Translations under genes and position numbers: made by a program
Shown: piece by piece, positions 1 through 11,152 of the stretch
Numbering within the stretch: position 1 is the first letter of the stretch
Layout: each line of letters opens with the position of its first letter
The notes under the pieces: generated by a model
Told to the model about the DNA's origin: nothing
Databases searched by the model: none
Seen by the model: the letters and a program-made list of their open reading frames with translations, nothing else
Assembly: GCA_028023455.1 (NCBI GenBank)
Contig: JAQFVV010000037.1
Location: 2,399,247-2,463,246 of the forward strand
Source of the DNA: Epiperipatus broadwayi
Taxonomy: Eukaryota; Onychophora; Udeonychophora; Euonychophora; Peripatidae
Direction: 5' to 3'
Length of the DNA: 64,000 bases

Positions 1-1519
1 AAATTCCTTCATATAAAATGTTGATATACTTTTAGAAAAGGCGAGTCATTTATTAATCAATTATACTGTGTTACGATCTGCTTTATTATGAAGTTTATAA
101 ATTATTCTGTTTAAGTACAAATATTTAATGCATACACAGCTGTTACTAACTTCCTTATATACAGAATCACTTCTCCTTAATTAAATCGTGATGACAATTT
201 TTTATTAAGTCAAAAATAATTCAAGTCAAATACATCAAGATCGTTTATATTAATGTGTTTAAATGAACAGTCATGTCAAGTTTATTATTATTGACATATA
301 TTAATTAAAAAAGAAGATAAACAAAGAAAAAAACTAGTGTATTTTGTTATCTAGATTGACTGGATGAAATTAGAATCATTTTCAGTTTCTCTTTTTTGTC
401 TGATCAGTCCAGTAGACCTGAAGTTATAAATGGTAGCTAATGCTATTTAAATATTCAAATTGTTTTTTGCATCTTAATAGTGTAATCTAGAGTTAATTAA
501 AGTTTATGATTTATAGGTTTGTACATTGAGATGCAAAATAAATTGCTTTCAGAATTGGCAAGCAATAGCAAACTGAGATAATGATAAAATATTAATATTT
601 ATGTTCATTATTACTTTTTACAATGCTTTTTATAACCCACTATTGATGGTTTCGATTGCCCCAGCTATCTTCTTCAGAACTATAACAAACAATACAAATA
701 TATGAATACAAATATACAAGAACATATAATTTTACATCTTAAATATATACATATATTCTATCTTATAATCATTTATATATTGTACTCACATATATCTCTA
801 TATAATTATTATCTTTTTATGTATTATACATTTTAATCTTTTTTATATACTGTATTTATCAATCAGTACTTCCTATAATCATATTTATATTATTTTTATT
901 TTATTCTTATTAATATTACATTATATATTTATATTTTTATATTTTACATTATTATTATTCATTATATTAACATCCAATGTGTATAATTTTCTTTAACCTA
1001 TAATATTATTTTTGACAGCTTTTTTTTATATACCTACTTTCTATTTATATGGATTTGACAATGCAATAAGATAAAGTTATAATAATTCATAAAGATAATG
1101 ATAAAGTGGTATCCCATAATTAGTTTTTTATTGCCTAGTTATTTTAATCTAACATTAAACAGAGACCCAAAGATATATGCAAACCTAGATTTAGGTTTTT
1201 AGTTTAATATGCAATAATAGTAATTTGATTTATTTGGAAGTTTATATGATGTTCAACTATCAGATATGCCAAAGTTTTGAGCATTTCAGGGATCTTTAGC
1301 TTCTAAGCCTGTCTTCTACGACTACACTAAACCATAGAGGGTATCAAGATACGTGTGCTTCTGCTATTTATCAACAGTATATAACACTATGACCTATATT
1401 CTGATCATGTACAGAGAGACCTTAAGTAAATTTATAGTAAGAAGCTGCTGGAATTTTAAATTATTTTATTGAATAAAGCACACATGAGGTGGAAATGATT
1501 ATTAATAAAATATATGGAT
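1..1519. other. AT-rich non-coding, intronic or upstream
   Basis: No supported gene. Low-complexity TA-rich stretches at 690-1000. At about 640-680 there is one copy of a short motif (read on minus: TTCTGAAGAAGATAGCTGGG followed by CAATCGAAACC) that recurs elsewhere in palindromes of this window. Confidence 0.5.
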
Positions 1520-1780
1520 ATCATATATATTACTTATAATACTTCATTCATATACACTTTAATGCAAGTAATTTTCTTAAACTTCTTTATTTTCTTACAG
1601 TTTTGATTGTCCAGAAGTCTTCATCAGAGCTCTATCTTCCTTACAGTTTAAAACAGTAAGGAAGATAGAGCTCTGATGAAGACTGCTGGACAGTTGAAAC
1701 TGTAAGAAAATAAAGAAGTTTAAGAAAATTATTTGCATTAAAATGTATATGAATGAAGTATTATAAGTAATATATATGAT
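1520..1780. mobile_element. Near-perfect palindromic foldback element
   Basis: Two ~120-bp arms meet at about 1650 with an ~11-nt loop. The left arm contains TTTATTTTCTTACAGTTTTG and the right arm contains its near-exact complement around 1685-1715. Mismatches are few (for example CTTCTGGAC against CTGCTGGAC). The inner part carries the GAAGA...CTGGAC...GAAAC motif. The arms extend right to the ends at 1520 and 1780. No ORF. This is a MITE or foldback, or a recent inverted duplication. Confidence 0.85.
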
Positions 1781-2839
1781 TATATGAAGATATGCAAAGA
1801 AAGAGAAGGAGAAGAATAAGAGAGTATACTTCTGAAAATATATGGATGTGATCTGAAGTTTAGATCCAGATTTACTTCAACATTTTTTAAAATAACAGTC
1901 TTGGCTAGAGTTTTTTTTCAGGTAACATATATTCTTAGTTATAATGGTAAATCATTGAAGAAAATTGCTTAAAGTCTTACTAGTTGGAAATTGGGTAATC
2001 TGGTAATATATTTTCTTTGACTGTTCCTTTATAGGATTCTGTTGGAAAAATCTTTGTTTCACAATGGGTTATTTAAAAATTGTTTTATCTTATGATTCAT
2101 TCTAATTTACTTTATCTTTTGAGAATTTTTTATTTGACATTCATAATTTTTCCAGGCTTTTAATAAAAGAAAGTACACCAGTTACATCTTTCATTTTAAT
2201 TTCATTGTCAGCCATTCATTTCACAATTCCTGGAGATGAATTAAGATAGTTTGTCAATTATGTATTTGCTTACTTAATCATGTCATTTCCTTAAATTGAT
2301 TACTGAACTAACATATGCAAAAGATTTCGAGTGGCACTAATTATAACCTTTTTAAAAATATTTATTAAACTGGTACATCTTATAATAGAAGTTATGATGC
2401 CTTGGGGGGAGGTTACAGAAATGTTAGAGCATTGCATGCAGATTTAAAATGATGAAAAATTTTGATATCACAAATTGAATTATTAATCACCCTTTTTGAA
2501 AAGTTTATCAATAGAATAGGCTCTTGATTGTTTTGTACCTACACTCAAAGATAGGCTTGGGTGCAGATGAACACAAATTTAGAATTTGAGTCACACTTAA
2601 CATCCTGTCCATAATAAAATATTTCTAAATGGACAAATGATTAAAAGTTTCTGAAGCTTGACATTAGGTAGTCTTAATTTATTTGATCTATTTTTAGCAC
2701 AATCTCATATCTTTTAAAAGACATTAAAATAATTTTTATAATCTACAATAATTTTATTTATTTTTTTGAATAAATTTACTTGAAATTTCTGTGTTTTGTT
2801 AGTGGTGGTGCTGCAGTACAGAAAGCTTTTATCCAAAAA

Positions 2840-3615
2840 TGAAAATGTTTGGTAGATTGCAATTTATGGATAGTAAAAGTGAAGAGCCAAAATAGTATTT
2901 AATTGGGTTACGAATAAAGGTCAGGCAACAAGTTGTATGAGAAAGGTCATACGATGTGATTTGGATAAATATTTTATATCGGCATACTTGTACAAAGGAT
3001 GGGGTGATTGTGTTAGGAGGATTGTTGAGTGTTATAGTGGCAAAGACTGGGATTGAAGAATAGGGGTATTAGTAAAAAATAGGGAGCTGGAGAACTAGTA
3101 TGGAGAGTAAAAAGAGTTTAAATATATATAGAAGTAAACAGAACACTGGATGTGAGTTAATTTATAATAGCAGAAAAAGTAGTTTACTCTTTTAGGCTCA
3201 AGCAAGTTTGCTAGCAACAAGGGAATATACACATAAATGGAGAAATATGGGTGTCTTAGTCTGCAGGTTATGTAAGGAAGGCATGGAAAATATTAGGTAT
3301 ATGCTGATAGAATGTAAATATTTACAAGCAGAATGAGTACAAAATAAAGTTGTGGAAGAATAAATATAGACCTAGTGATTATACAGAAAGTGGGTTATTG
3401 GTCTTTATGCTGGGGTTGGAAAAAGATAAAGGGGATCTAGATATAAAGGTCATGGAGTACACAGAAATGATGTTGTGAAAATGGGATGGAGCAGGATAGG
3501 GGAAAACTTAGGATGGGGATTGGGAAAGAAAGGTAAAGTGGCTAACAGGTTTTTTTTGGACATATTGGTTGAGAGATTCCTGACCGATAAAGGAGTAGTC
3601 ATATTATATCACAAT
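2840..3615 (+). mobile_element. LINE family A, 3' fragment
   Basis: A 5'-truncated, frameshifted copy of the LINE that is longest at 18.7-20.5 kb. It aligns by eye from the GATTGCAATTT segment to the tail. Recognisable coding remnants include the C-terminal zinc-like motif LCKEGMENIR followed by IECKYLQA (about 3260-3330) and the GLLVFMLGLEKDK segment near 3395-3430. It ends with the family tail (GAGATTCCTGACC, then a degraded GGAGTAGTCATATTATATCA). Several stops show it is inactive. Confidence 0.7.
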
Positions 3616-5608
3616 AATATCATTTTTGTTTTAAAATTATTCTCCTTAAAGTAATTTGATGTTGAACTGTCATATTTTTAAACCATTCATGGTTTATTGC
3701 TGTGGTAGATTGACGTCCTCTGGAATTCAAGGTCTATGGTTCATGGTCCAACTTTGTCACTTTTGGTGGTAATTTTCAAGCAGTAAACCATTTGATTATA
3801 TATATATCATTAAAAACCAGTCAACACTTAGACAATCCCAATATCAATAACAATCAACATTTCAAACTGTTGTCAAGGCAACCTCCTTTTAACAATAAAG
3901 GTGGAAATCCTGTTACAAATATATATATATTATCTTTTCAAAATAATGTTTTTTTAAAATTGGCTTTATCATCATTATAATATGTTATTCATAAATGAAT
4001 ATGATATTCATCCATAAATTCATTTTTTAATTCATCCTTAGCAATTCTGACGAATCATTTGTTTTTAAATCTCTATATAAATAAAGAATAGGCAGATTTT
4101 AGTGTGCTTTCTTATAAATATAAGATCTAAGATTGTTGATCAATTTTCAACTTCAAAATGACAGACATTTTTTCAGACTACATATGCATTTCTTCTAGAA
4201 AAAATATTGTTAAATATACTAGAAGCTTAAATGTTCCAACTATGCTAAAATAGCAGCCTTGACTTTATACAGAGTAAAAGTATCTACAATGGGATCAATT
4301 TATTTTCAAAGTACAAATAGATTAACATGGAATCACATGTATTTGTGTTAACTATCTTAAATTTTATATTTGTAATAGAATGCATTAAAATTTGTCTGTC
4401 ATTTATTTGCAAATATTCTAATGATATTTGTTATTTATTACACTTATCTTTAGTACAGATAAACTTTTAAATTTTATCTTAGTTAAACAAAGTATTTGAT
4501 TCTTAAAATACTTCAGCCTAGTAATCATTTTTTCAATAAAGTATTGGAAGTTATTTTCTTTTCGGTCTACCTTAAGCAGATTTTTAAATTTGTAAAGGAT
4601 ATAAAAATATGATCAAAATCACTAATAAGTATATTGTATTTATACATCAAATAATGCTGTATGCATATGCACACCTTCATGTATATAAATTACCATCAAT
4701 ATTATTTAGGTGTTATCATTTGATTATGATAGTATAGTACGTAATTATATCACTTTTGGTCAAAGAGCTTAACATATATAATTATACATATTTTCAACAG
4801 AAAATCTGGGTTCAAATATGTTTTATGTATGTGTATATACAACATATATATATATATTAAACCCAATTACCAATAGCTAGCTGGTTTTCAATTGTAATTC
4901 ACATTAATAAACTAATAGAATCTACAATCTGTTGCCAAGATAACCTTTATAAATAAAGAATAAATTCTATGTAGATTCTATTGATGTTATCATGTGAATT
5001 CATATATATGGATAGCATAATAAAATATTAATATTCATACATTGAATAGGTGTGTTTTATATTTGAATAAACGGAAACCTTGCATAATTATGCTGTGGTG
5101 TTGATTAAACATTATTATTATTATTTCTATGGGAATTTATTTCCCATTTTCACTATTTTGATAGTCGTGATTTGCTTGAACCAATCAAATTTTTAAGCAT
5201 TACTGCTTTATATAAATGTATCTATGAACATTTCATTTATGCAGTGATTTTGCTATAGTAAATATTGATTACTTACATTTATGAACAGACCTAATAATTC
5301 TCTTAGATATATGTGCTATCTTTTAAAAGATTAATACGTACAAACAGAAATATAAGCTGTTTTAACTAGAGGGCAAAATAAGGAAGAAAAATAACCTATA
5401 GAACACTTATCACACTATCTTCTCCTCTGTTGAAGATATAGGATGTTTGTTTACTATATTATCATCTATCTATTCAGTTCTTTGTTTGAAAACTAATTTA
5501 AGGAATCCATTACTGAGTATTATAACCAAGTATCATTTAAGCATGGTGTTTTGCCATTCTCACCTTCCCCATATTGTTTTAACATATTTAATTCTGGCAT
5601 CTCAATAT
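3616..5608. other. AT-rich non-coding segment with a diverged repeat pair
   Basis: No coding evidence. Segments 3790-4015 and 4860-5050 share a diverged block: CTGTTG[TC]CAAGGCAACCT-like followed by an AATAAAG segment and then ATATTCAT-rich sequence. This suggests two old copies of one interspersed repeat. Confidence 0.3.
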
Positions 5609-5971
5609 TTAGAGCCACTTTATACATTTTGACAAACTCTCTACATTATTAAGATGAAGATTTTGTTGATATCGTGAATTCTGAACTACAGTAAGCAATT
5701 TGAAATGAAGGTCGTCATTTTTCAAATTATGCCTTTCATTTAGTATATCATTACGCTTACATATCTTTTTGAATGGATTTTCAACAGCCCATGTTACTAT
5801 TGTATTTCTGCTTGAAATATTACAGTATACATGAGTATAAGTTCCTGTGTTAGTAAAGTTCATATTCCTGATAAATCCAGAGAAAGGCAAAATGCATTTG
5901 ATATTAATAAACTTTTTAGTGAATGCATGAGAATCTAATCTTAATTTAGTATATGTAGCAAAGATCCTCAT
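5609..5971 (-). CDS. Unassigned 120-codon open frame
   Basis: An open frame of 120 codons on the minus strand, long for such AT-rich sequence. I do not recognise it. The product would be basic with scattered Cys and several N-glycosylation sequons (NFTNTG, CNISS), which would suit an extracellular fragment. No signal peptide or membrane segment is evident at the ATG. It lies upstream of, and antisense to, the EGF gene. A GTAAGC within it could be a donor, so it may be an exon rather than an intronless gene. It could equally be a relic or chance. Confidence 0.22.
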   Translation of the reverse strand: MRIFATYTKLRLDSHAFTKKFINIKCILPFSGFIRNMNFTNTGTYTHVYCNISSRNTIVTWAVENPFKKICKRNDILNERHNLKNDDLHFKLLTVVQNSRYQQNLHLNNVESLSKCIKWL

Positions 5972-6379
5972 GGTTTAATAATCTTGCTTTTAAGTCACAG
6001 AGGGAGCAAAAAAAAAAAATTCATAAACTTAAAAACAAGATATGTTGTTTCTTTTCTTTTCATGTAACCAGTTTTAAACTGATCCATCTAGTTATTTAGT
6101 GAATGAATACATTTGTGGCTATATGTTACTGGTGAATTATAGTGCTACTGAGATTTTGACTTTTAATTTTAGGATATGTGTGTGTACGTATATAGTGAAA
6201 CTAAACAGTCTTTAAATAGATTATTGTAGGACAAAGGAATCCATAAGTCTCTTATAGAGAAAAAGAGATGAAGAATTATCAATTGCCATGTGGTAAAGAT
6301 TTGGGTGATTATTCCTCATCCTTGTTTTCCACACATAACAATATATATATAAGAATAAAATAATTTTTTTAAATTTTAG

Positions 6380-6523
6380 GTGAAACAGAGTTATCTCGTT
6401 CCTGTACAAAAGGAAAGAGGAAGTATGGTTGTCAAATTGAAAATCAGAAATGTATGTGTGGTTTTGGATGTAACATAAATTTTCCCTACCGATTTCGAAA
6501 CAAATGTGAAGAAGCTCTAACAA
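6380..6523 (+). CDS. Internal exon, Cys-rich extracellular module
   Basis: An internal coding exon of 144 nt. It is bounded by a TTTTAG acceptor (AG at 6378-6379) and a perfect GTAAGT donor at 6524. Reading from 6382 it is open throughout and ends with one base of a codon, so both introns are phase 1, typical of exon-shuffled extracellular modules. The 47 whole codons carry six cysteines. They include a C-x-C pair followed by C-x4-F-x-[YF] and a final C-EEAL. That spacing reminds me of the short Cys-rich segment after the IGFBP-like domain in CRIM1-type proteins; this is recollection, not a match. The exon joins in frame to the EGF exon at 9242. The product is probably secreted or membrane-anchored. 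Upstream exons were not found in the window. A minus-strand open frame over the same bases is a shadow. Confidence 0.72.
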
Positions 6524-7224
6524 GTAAGTCTACTTTATTATTTAGTTGAACCTGTCTATACAATATTACCACTCACTCTTATATATAGTAATATGAGTCT
6601 ATATGTTAAAGGAAATTTAAAATTGTTATTTTATAGATTATTACTCATTTATTATGGCCTGTACATTTTACTATAATATTTTATTTTTATAAAAGTTATT
6701 TCTACTCTAATGATTTATTATGTCATATCTCATCTTCATTCCTTAGATGCTTCATACTATGAGTTAAAGAAATAATTTTAATTAAATTATACATTTATAG
6801 GTTTGAAATGAACTCAGACTTTGTCAATTTTTATTCTTACTTAGCTTTACGTAAATATTGTCAAGTAATTTACAGATACCCAAATGGGATTAATAGTATC
6901 ATTATAAAATTGGTATGTGATTGAGTTAATTTTTGCAGGTATTTTGCTTTTGAAATTAATTGAGTCAATTCAGATTGCTGTGAGAGGAGGATTGGGAAAG
7001 GAAATAGTAATAAAAAAGGATAAAGATTATTGAAGTCATACTTGAGTGTCTCTTTTATTAATTTAAATATAGTATTAATCATAAATGGGTCCTCTGGAGA
7101 GAAACTATATCATAATTATTAGTCTGCGAAAGATTACTCTTCAAAATATTATGTGGCTGTGTTACGTATATAAATAAACACTACAATCATAGAATAACCT
7201 TCTCGATCTAATGACGTGATGTGA
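6524..7224 (+). other. Intron sequence
   Basis: Intron between the Cys-rich exon and the EGF exon; AT-rich, nothing recognisable before the LINE fragments that begin near 7225. Confidence 0.5.
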
Positions 7225-7560
7225 TGCATTGTGACCTCCTTATATGGAGTGGGCAACTATGCCCAGAGAAACCTGTTAGCCACTTTACCTTCCCTTTCCA
7301 TTCACCACCCTAAGTTTTCCCATATCCTGCTCCATCCCATTTCCACAACATAATCTTTGTCAACTCCATGGCCTTTATATCTAAATCCCCCTTATTTTTT
7401 CCTAAACCCAGCATAAAAATCAATAACCCATTTTATGTATAATCACTTTCCTTATATTTATTCTTCCACAACTTTATTATTTGTATTCTTTCTGCTTTCA
7501 GCCATTTACATTCAATGAACAGATGCCTAATATTTTCTATGCCTTCCTTACACAACTTGT
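7225..7560 (-). mobile_element. LINE family A, 3' fragment (first of a tandem pair)
   Basis: On the minus strand this reads as the extreme C-terminus and 3' tail of LINE family A. The tail is marked by the complement of ATGCCCAGAGAAACCTGTTA at about 7260. The coding part (AERIQ..., NKY, GLLVF-like) is frameshifted. It stops where the same sequence begins again at about 7560, so it was either truncated at insertion or interrupted by its neighbour. Confidence 0.65.
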
Positions 7561-7960
7561 GGTGTGATGTACTGTAGCTTCTCCTTAAACGCATCAAGAA
7601 TCACTCAGCAATTATGCCCAGAGAAACCTGTTAGCTATTTTATTTTACATTCCCCAGTCTAAGTTTTCCCATATTCTGCTTCATCCCATTTGTCAACTCT
7701 ATGGTCTTTATATCTAAATCCCCCTTATCTTTTCCCAAACCCAACATAAAAACCAATAATCCACTTTCTGTATAATCGCTTTTTTCATATTTATTCTTCC
7801 ATAACTTCATTATATGTGCCCTTTCTGTTTTCAAGTATTTACATTCAATTAACAGATGCCTAATATTTTCTATTCCTTTCTTACATAATTTACAGACTAA
7901 ATCACCCATATTTTTCCATTTACATGTATATTCTCTTGTTGCTAAGCTATACATCTAGTG
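7561..7960 (-). mobile_element. LINE family A, 3' fragment (second of a tandem pair)
   Basis: A second 3' end of the same family directly adjacent in the same orientation. It retains an open frame at 7640-7954 covering the C-terminal zinc-like motif (LVCKLCKKGIENIRHLLIEC) and the GLLVFMLGLGKDKGDLDIK stretch. In such LINEs this motif follows the reverse transcriptase and is thought to help bind target or RNA. The 5' truncation near 7955 is just upstream of REYTCKWKNMG. Two 3' ends back to back inside one intron suggest nested insertion at a preferred site. Confidence 0.7.
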
Positions 7961-9241
7961 GCACCATCATACCGGCTACCATAATATGTGTAATCTTGGT
8001 AATTTTGCTGCTGTAATGGCATTTTGTAACACCACAATATTTATCTAAAACTTTTAACATTTTTTCCAGATATTAATACAATGATAGAATTTAATAAAAG
8101 GAAAAATGAAGGGGGAAAAACAATTCAATGCATCATAATGAATTCAATTTTTGAGTGGGTATGTATGCACATACATTAAGGTTTATAATATTATTTCTTA
8201 TCCAGAAACAATTTATTAATACAATGAATCTTTATATCTGACATAAAATAATCACATGTAATTTTACATTATTATTACGGGTATCCATCTTAACTCACAT
8301 TAGTTAACATTTTATTAGACAGTAGTGCCATCTTTCTTAACACTAGAATTTATTGAATAAAGTTAATGATCATTAAATTCATAATGCAAACAGATTGCGC
8401 CTAAGTGCAGAATCATTTGACTTCATTTAAGAAAAATCCATTTTACAATACTTTATCAGTTTCTTGCCAGATGAATTTTTTCTAATAGAAAGTAATGATT
8501 GCAGAGCCATCTAGTAACAACTAATGTAATTCAATGTTTCCATTCTTTGCATGAATGATATCACTACTATCTGCTCATATTTTTTTAAAAGAAAAAAATA
8601 GAAAAGAGGAATTTGTTGAGTAGAATATGAGAATATACAAATAGAATTTGCTATCATTGCCTCTATTTGCTATTATTATCTATATTCATTGGCATTATGA
8701 AAGTACTGATGAATGTTATAAGTTTTGAGATATCTTAAAAATATGTATTTTAAGAGTATTAGTTTCTTCTTCATATAAACTAAATCTCATATTTAAAGCA
8801 AGTAATCTTTTAAGTTTGAAGTAAATTGGCATTCTTCTAAACTGTGAGTTTGCTTTCATGTAAGTAGATCTTTGAGTGTGTGTGTTTATATATCTGTATA
8901 TATCATAATTTGCATTTATTAGTTTGTTTTTATTTTGGTGTGCATATATATATTGTAATAATGCTAACATTATTTATTGCATCTTTATAGAAATTTTCTG
9001 ATGTTTGTTTGGTTGACAGAAACGCATCTAGCAAGGAGTGAGTTGATTTTTTCAGCAAGCATTAACCACTAGAAACTTTGGGAAATTTTTTTAGTGGGCA
9101 TAAATAAATAACATTAGCATTATTATATATGTATGTGGTATTTAATTAATTAATTAAATCTCATATATATATATATTGATATGTGTATGAAATAAGTTTA
9201 TACATACATATTTATTTGCTTATATATTACAATTTAAACAG
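7961..9241 (+). other. Intron sequence before EGF exon
   Basis: AT-rich intron remainder with TA and TG microsatellites (8875-8960, 9130-9190). No exon supported. Confidence 0.5.
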
Positions 9242-9397
9242 AAATACAAGCATTAAATTATGTTAATTCCGAAGAAATGTCAGACCCATGTCAACCCTCA
9301 CCATGCTTAAATTACGGTGTGTGTTTGCAACATCATAACAAGAATTTTACTTGCCAATGTGCTGGAACTGGTTACTATGGAAAACTTTGTAGTCATG
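9242..9397 (+). CDS. Internal exon, EGF-like domain
   Basis: A 156-nt exon with an AAACAG acceptor and a GTAAAT donor at 9398. It starts with two bases that complete the split codon left by the 6380-6523 exon and ends with one base, so it is again phase 1-1. The translation contains a full six-cysteine EGF pattern beginning DPCQPSPC, continuing with LNYGVC, FTCQC and GYYGKLC. The EGF signature (CxC, then aromatic-Gly near the last Cys) is clear, although the last loop is one residue longer than usual. There is no obvious calcium-binding D/N-x-D/N-E leader. EGF modules of this kind act in extracellular protein interactions. Directly downstream lies a 104-bp tandem duplication in the intron. 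Paired with 6380-6523 and 17025-17089 it makes a consistent three-exon chain. Confidence 0.85.
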
Positions 9398-9420
9398 GTA
9401 AATTTCTATATATATTTTTT

Positions 9421-9629
9421 TTAAGCAAGCCTATTTACATTTTTATATAATAAATTTTGCAATAATTCCTAATTATTTAAATTTTATTTTCTTTGCCATA
9501 AAATTGAATTCTTGCTATATTTTGTTAAGCAAGCCTATTTACATTTTTATATAATAAATTTTGCAATAATTCCTAATTATTTAAATTTTATTTTCTTTGC
9601 CATAAAATTGAATTCTTGCTATATTTTGT
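9421..9629. repeat. Tandem duplication, 104-bp unit x2
   Basis: The segment starting TTAAGCAAGCCTATTTACA at about 9421 is repeated exactly one period (104 bp) later at 9525. Both copies run to GCTATATTTTGT and I see no mismatch inside. It lies 24 bp past the EGF exon donor. The perfect identity implies a very recent duplication or ongoing length polymorphism. Confidence 0.9.
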
Positions 9630-11010
9630 AGAAAATATATTCGGCTTTAGTAACTCGAGAGCTATAAGTTATAAAGTAAAGTTTTACTTCAAAGAAAAAA
9701 TAGTAATAAAATATAAATACATATTTAATTTAAAAAGTAATAAAAAGATAACTAATAATTAATGTGAAAACATAAATGTAAATAGATATATGAGTTTTAA
9801 AAAAGTAATGAAATATAAATTTTGCGAAATAAAGGAAACTTTATTTTGATAATTTGAGTTTAAGTCTAATTCAACGAAGAAAGATCTGGTTTGCAGATAA
9901 ATTTTAAAAGCATTGTATAAAAGATTGCCGAAAGATAATGCAATGATTATTTTCAAGGCCGGATATAACTCATGGATTTAAAATACCAAGAAAAAACTGT
10001 GTATTGTTAAAATCGAACCATTAAACTATTTTAGTAGAAAACAAATGGAATAAATATTTGAAGCTAATTACTGAGAAATGCGAACACAAATGAAATAAAT
10101 ATTTGAAGTTAGTTACTGAGGAATGTGAACGGACATAATTAGAAGCCATATTCTTATCGTCATTGTAAAAATGCATTAGTCAAATGGATTTACTTTTACA
10201 TTGGATTGATAAGAATTTGTCATGAATTTAAGCAAAGAAAACAGTATAAATAGTGTGTACAACAAAAGAGCGGGATGGTCAGCTTTTCTCCACTCATCGT
10301 GTGCTGTTGTCATTGCTGTCATAAGGACCTTTGAGAAAAGCTGAGGGAAAAGTGCCCTAGACTTTTCTGCAATGATGGAAGTGTCCCAGAGCCTAGGTCT
10401 CTGAAGGCAAAAGAAATTGGGCTAGGGAAAATGTTTATAGACCTCACCGGTCTTTTATTATTTGTATACGCTTGAGAAGGCCCAATTAGGATTGTGTTTT
10501 AAGTACTGTGAGTATAAACTTTTAGTATTCACCTACATCCACTACTATTGTAGTGGCAGTATTTGTTTGTTTGGTGGTGATTATAGCATTGAAGATTTAG
10601 AACTTTAAATCAAGGACTATTTGTTAATGTGTATATAAAGTAACTATGGATCGTTATTTAGTAAAATCTTAATTGACATGTATGTATGTAATAAAACAGG
10701 CAAAACTCTCTATACGTATTGCCACTCAGTGCAAGCCAGAGTAATCAATGAAAAGATCATAGTAAGAAGAAATTTTAATTGAGAATCAACTTCCTATAAA
10801 AGATGTGTTGAAAATATCCCATATTGTACAGATATAGAAATCTTTCTGATACCGATATTAATAAGAAAGTCGGAGAGGATTGACACTTAATGATTGATTT
10901 TAGAATAAAAATAGGTAAAAATTTTTTGGATAATTAGGAAAAGATAGAATATGGAGAATAAAAAGTTAGAAAGATAAGATTATCATAAAATTGGAAAAAT
11001 GTAATACTAA
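9630..11010 (+). other. Intron sequence with a GC-richer island
   Basis: No exon found. The block 10260-10500 is noticeably less AT-rich than its surroundings and holds a 12-bp stem (TCAGCTTTTCTC near 10278 with GAGAAAAGCTGA near 10332) but no ORF. At about 10699-10755 lies a single arm of the foldback family found complete at 43768. Confidence 0.4.
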
Positions 11011-11152
11011 ATCATCCATGCACTTTATTACTGTTACACAATGCTTTATTTACCACCCTCTTTTACAGTTTCAATTGCCCCAGCAATCTTATTCAGAACT
11101 TTTATATCTCCTAAGTAAGTATTATGTAACAGTAGTAAAGTGCATGGATGAT
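11011..11152. mobile_element. MITE-like element with ~32-bp inverted ends
   Basis: ATCATCCATGCACTTTATTA at 11011 is mirrored by TAGTAAAGTGCATGGATGAT ending at 11152; the ends match with two or three differences. The 70-bp core holds the recurring motif (minus strand: AAGATTGCTGGGGCAATTG then AAACTGTAA). No coding capacity. Confidence 0.8.

Noticed and set aside
6221-6523. 100-codon minus-strand open frame
   Set aside because: Overlaps the plus-strand Cys-rich exon, which has splice sites and a Cys pattern; the minus frame has no support.
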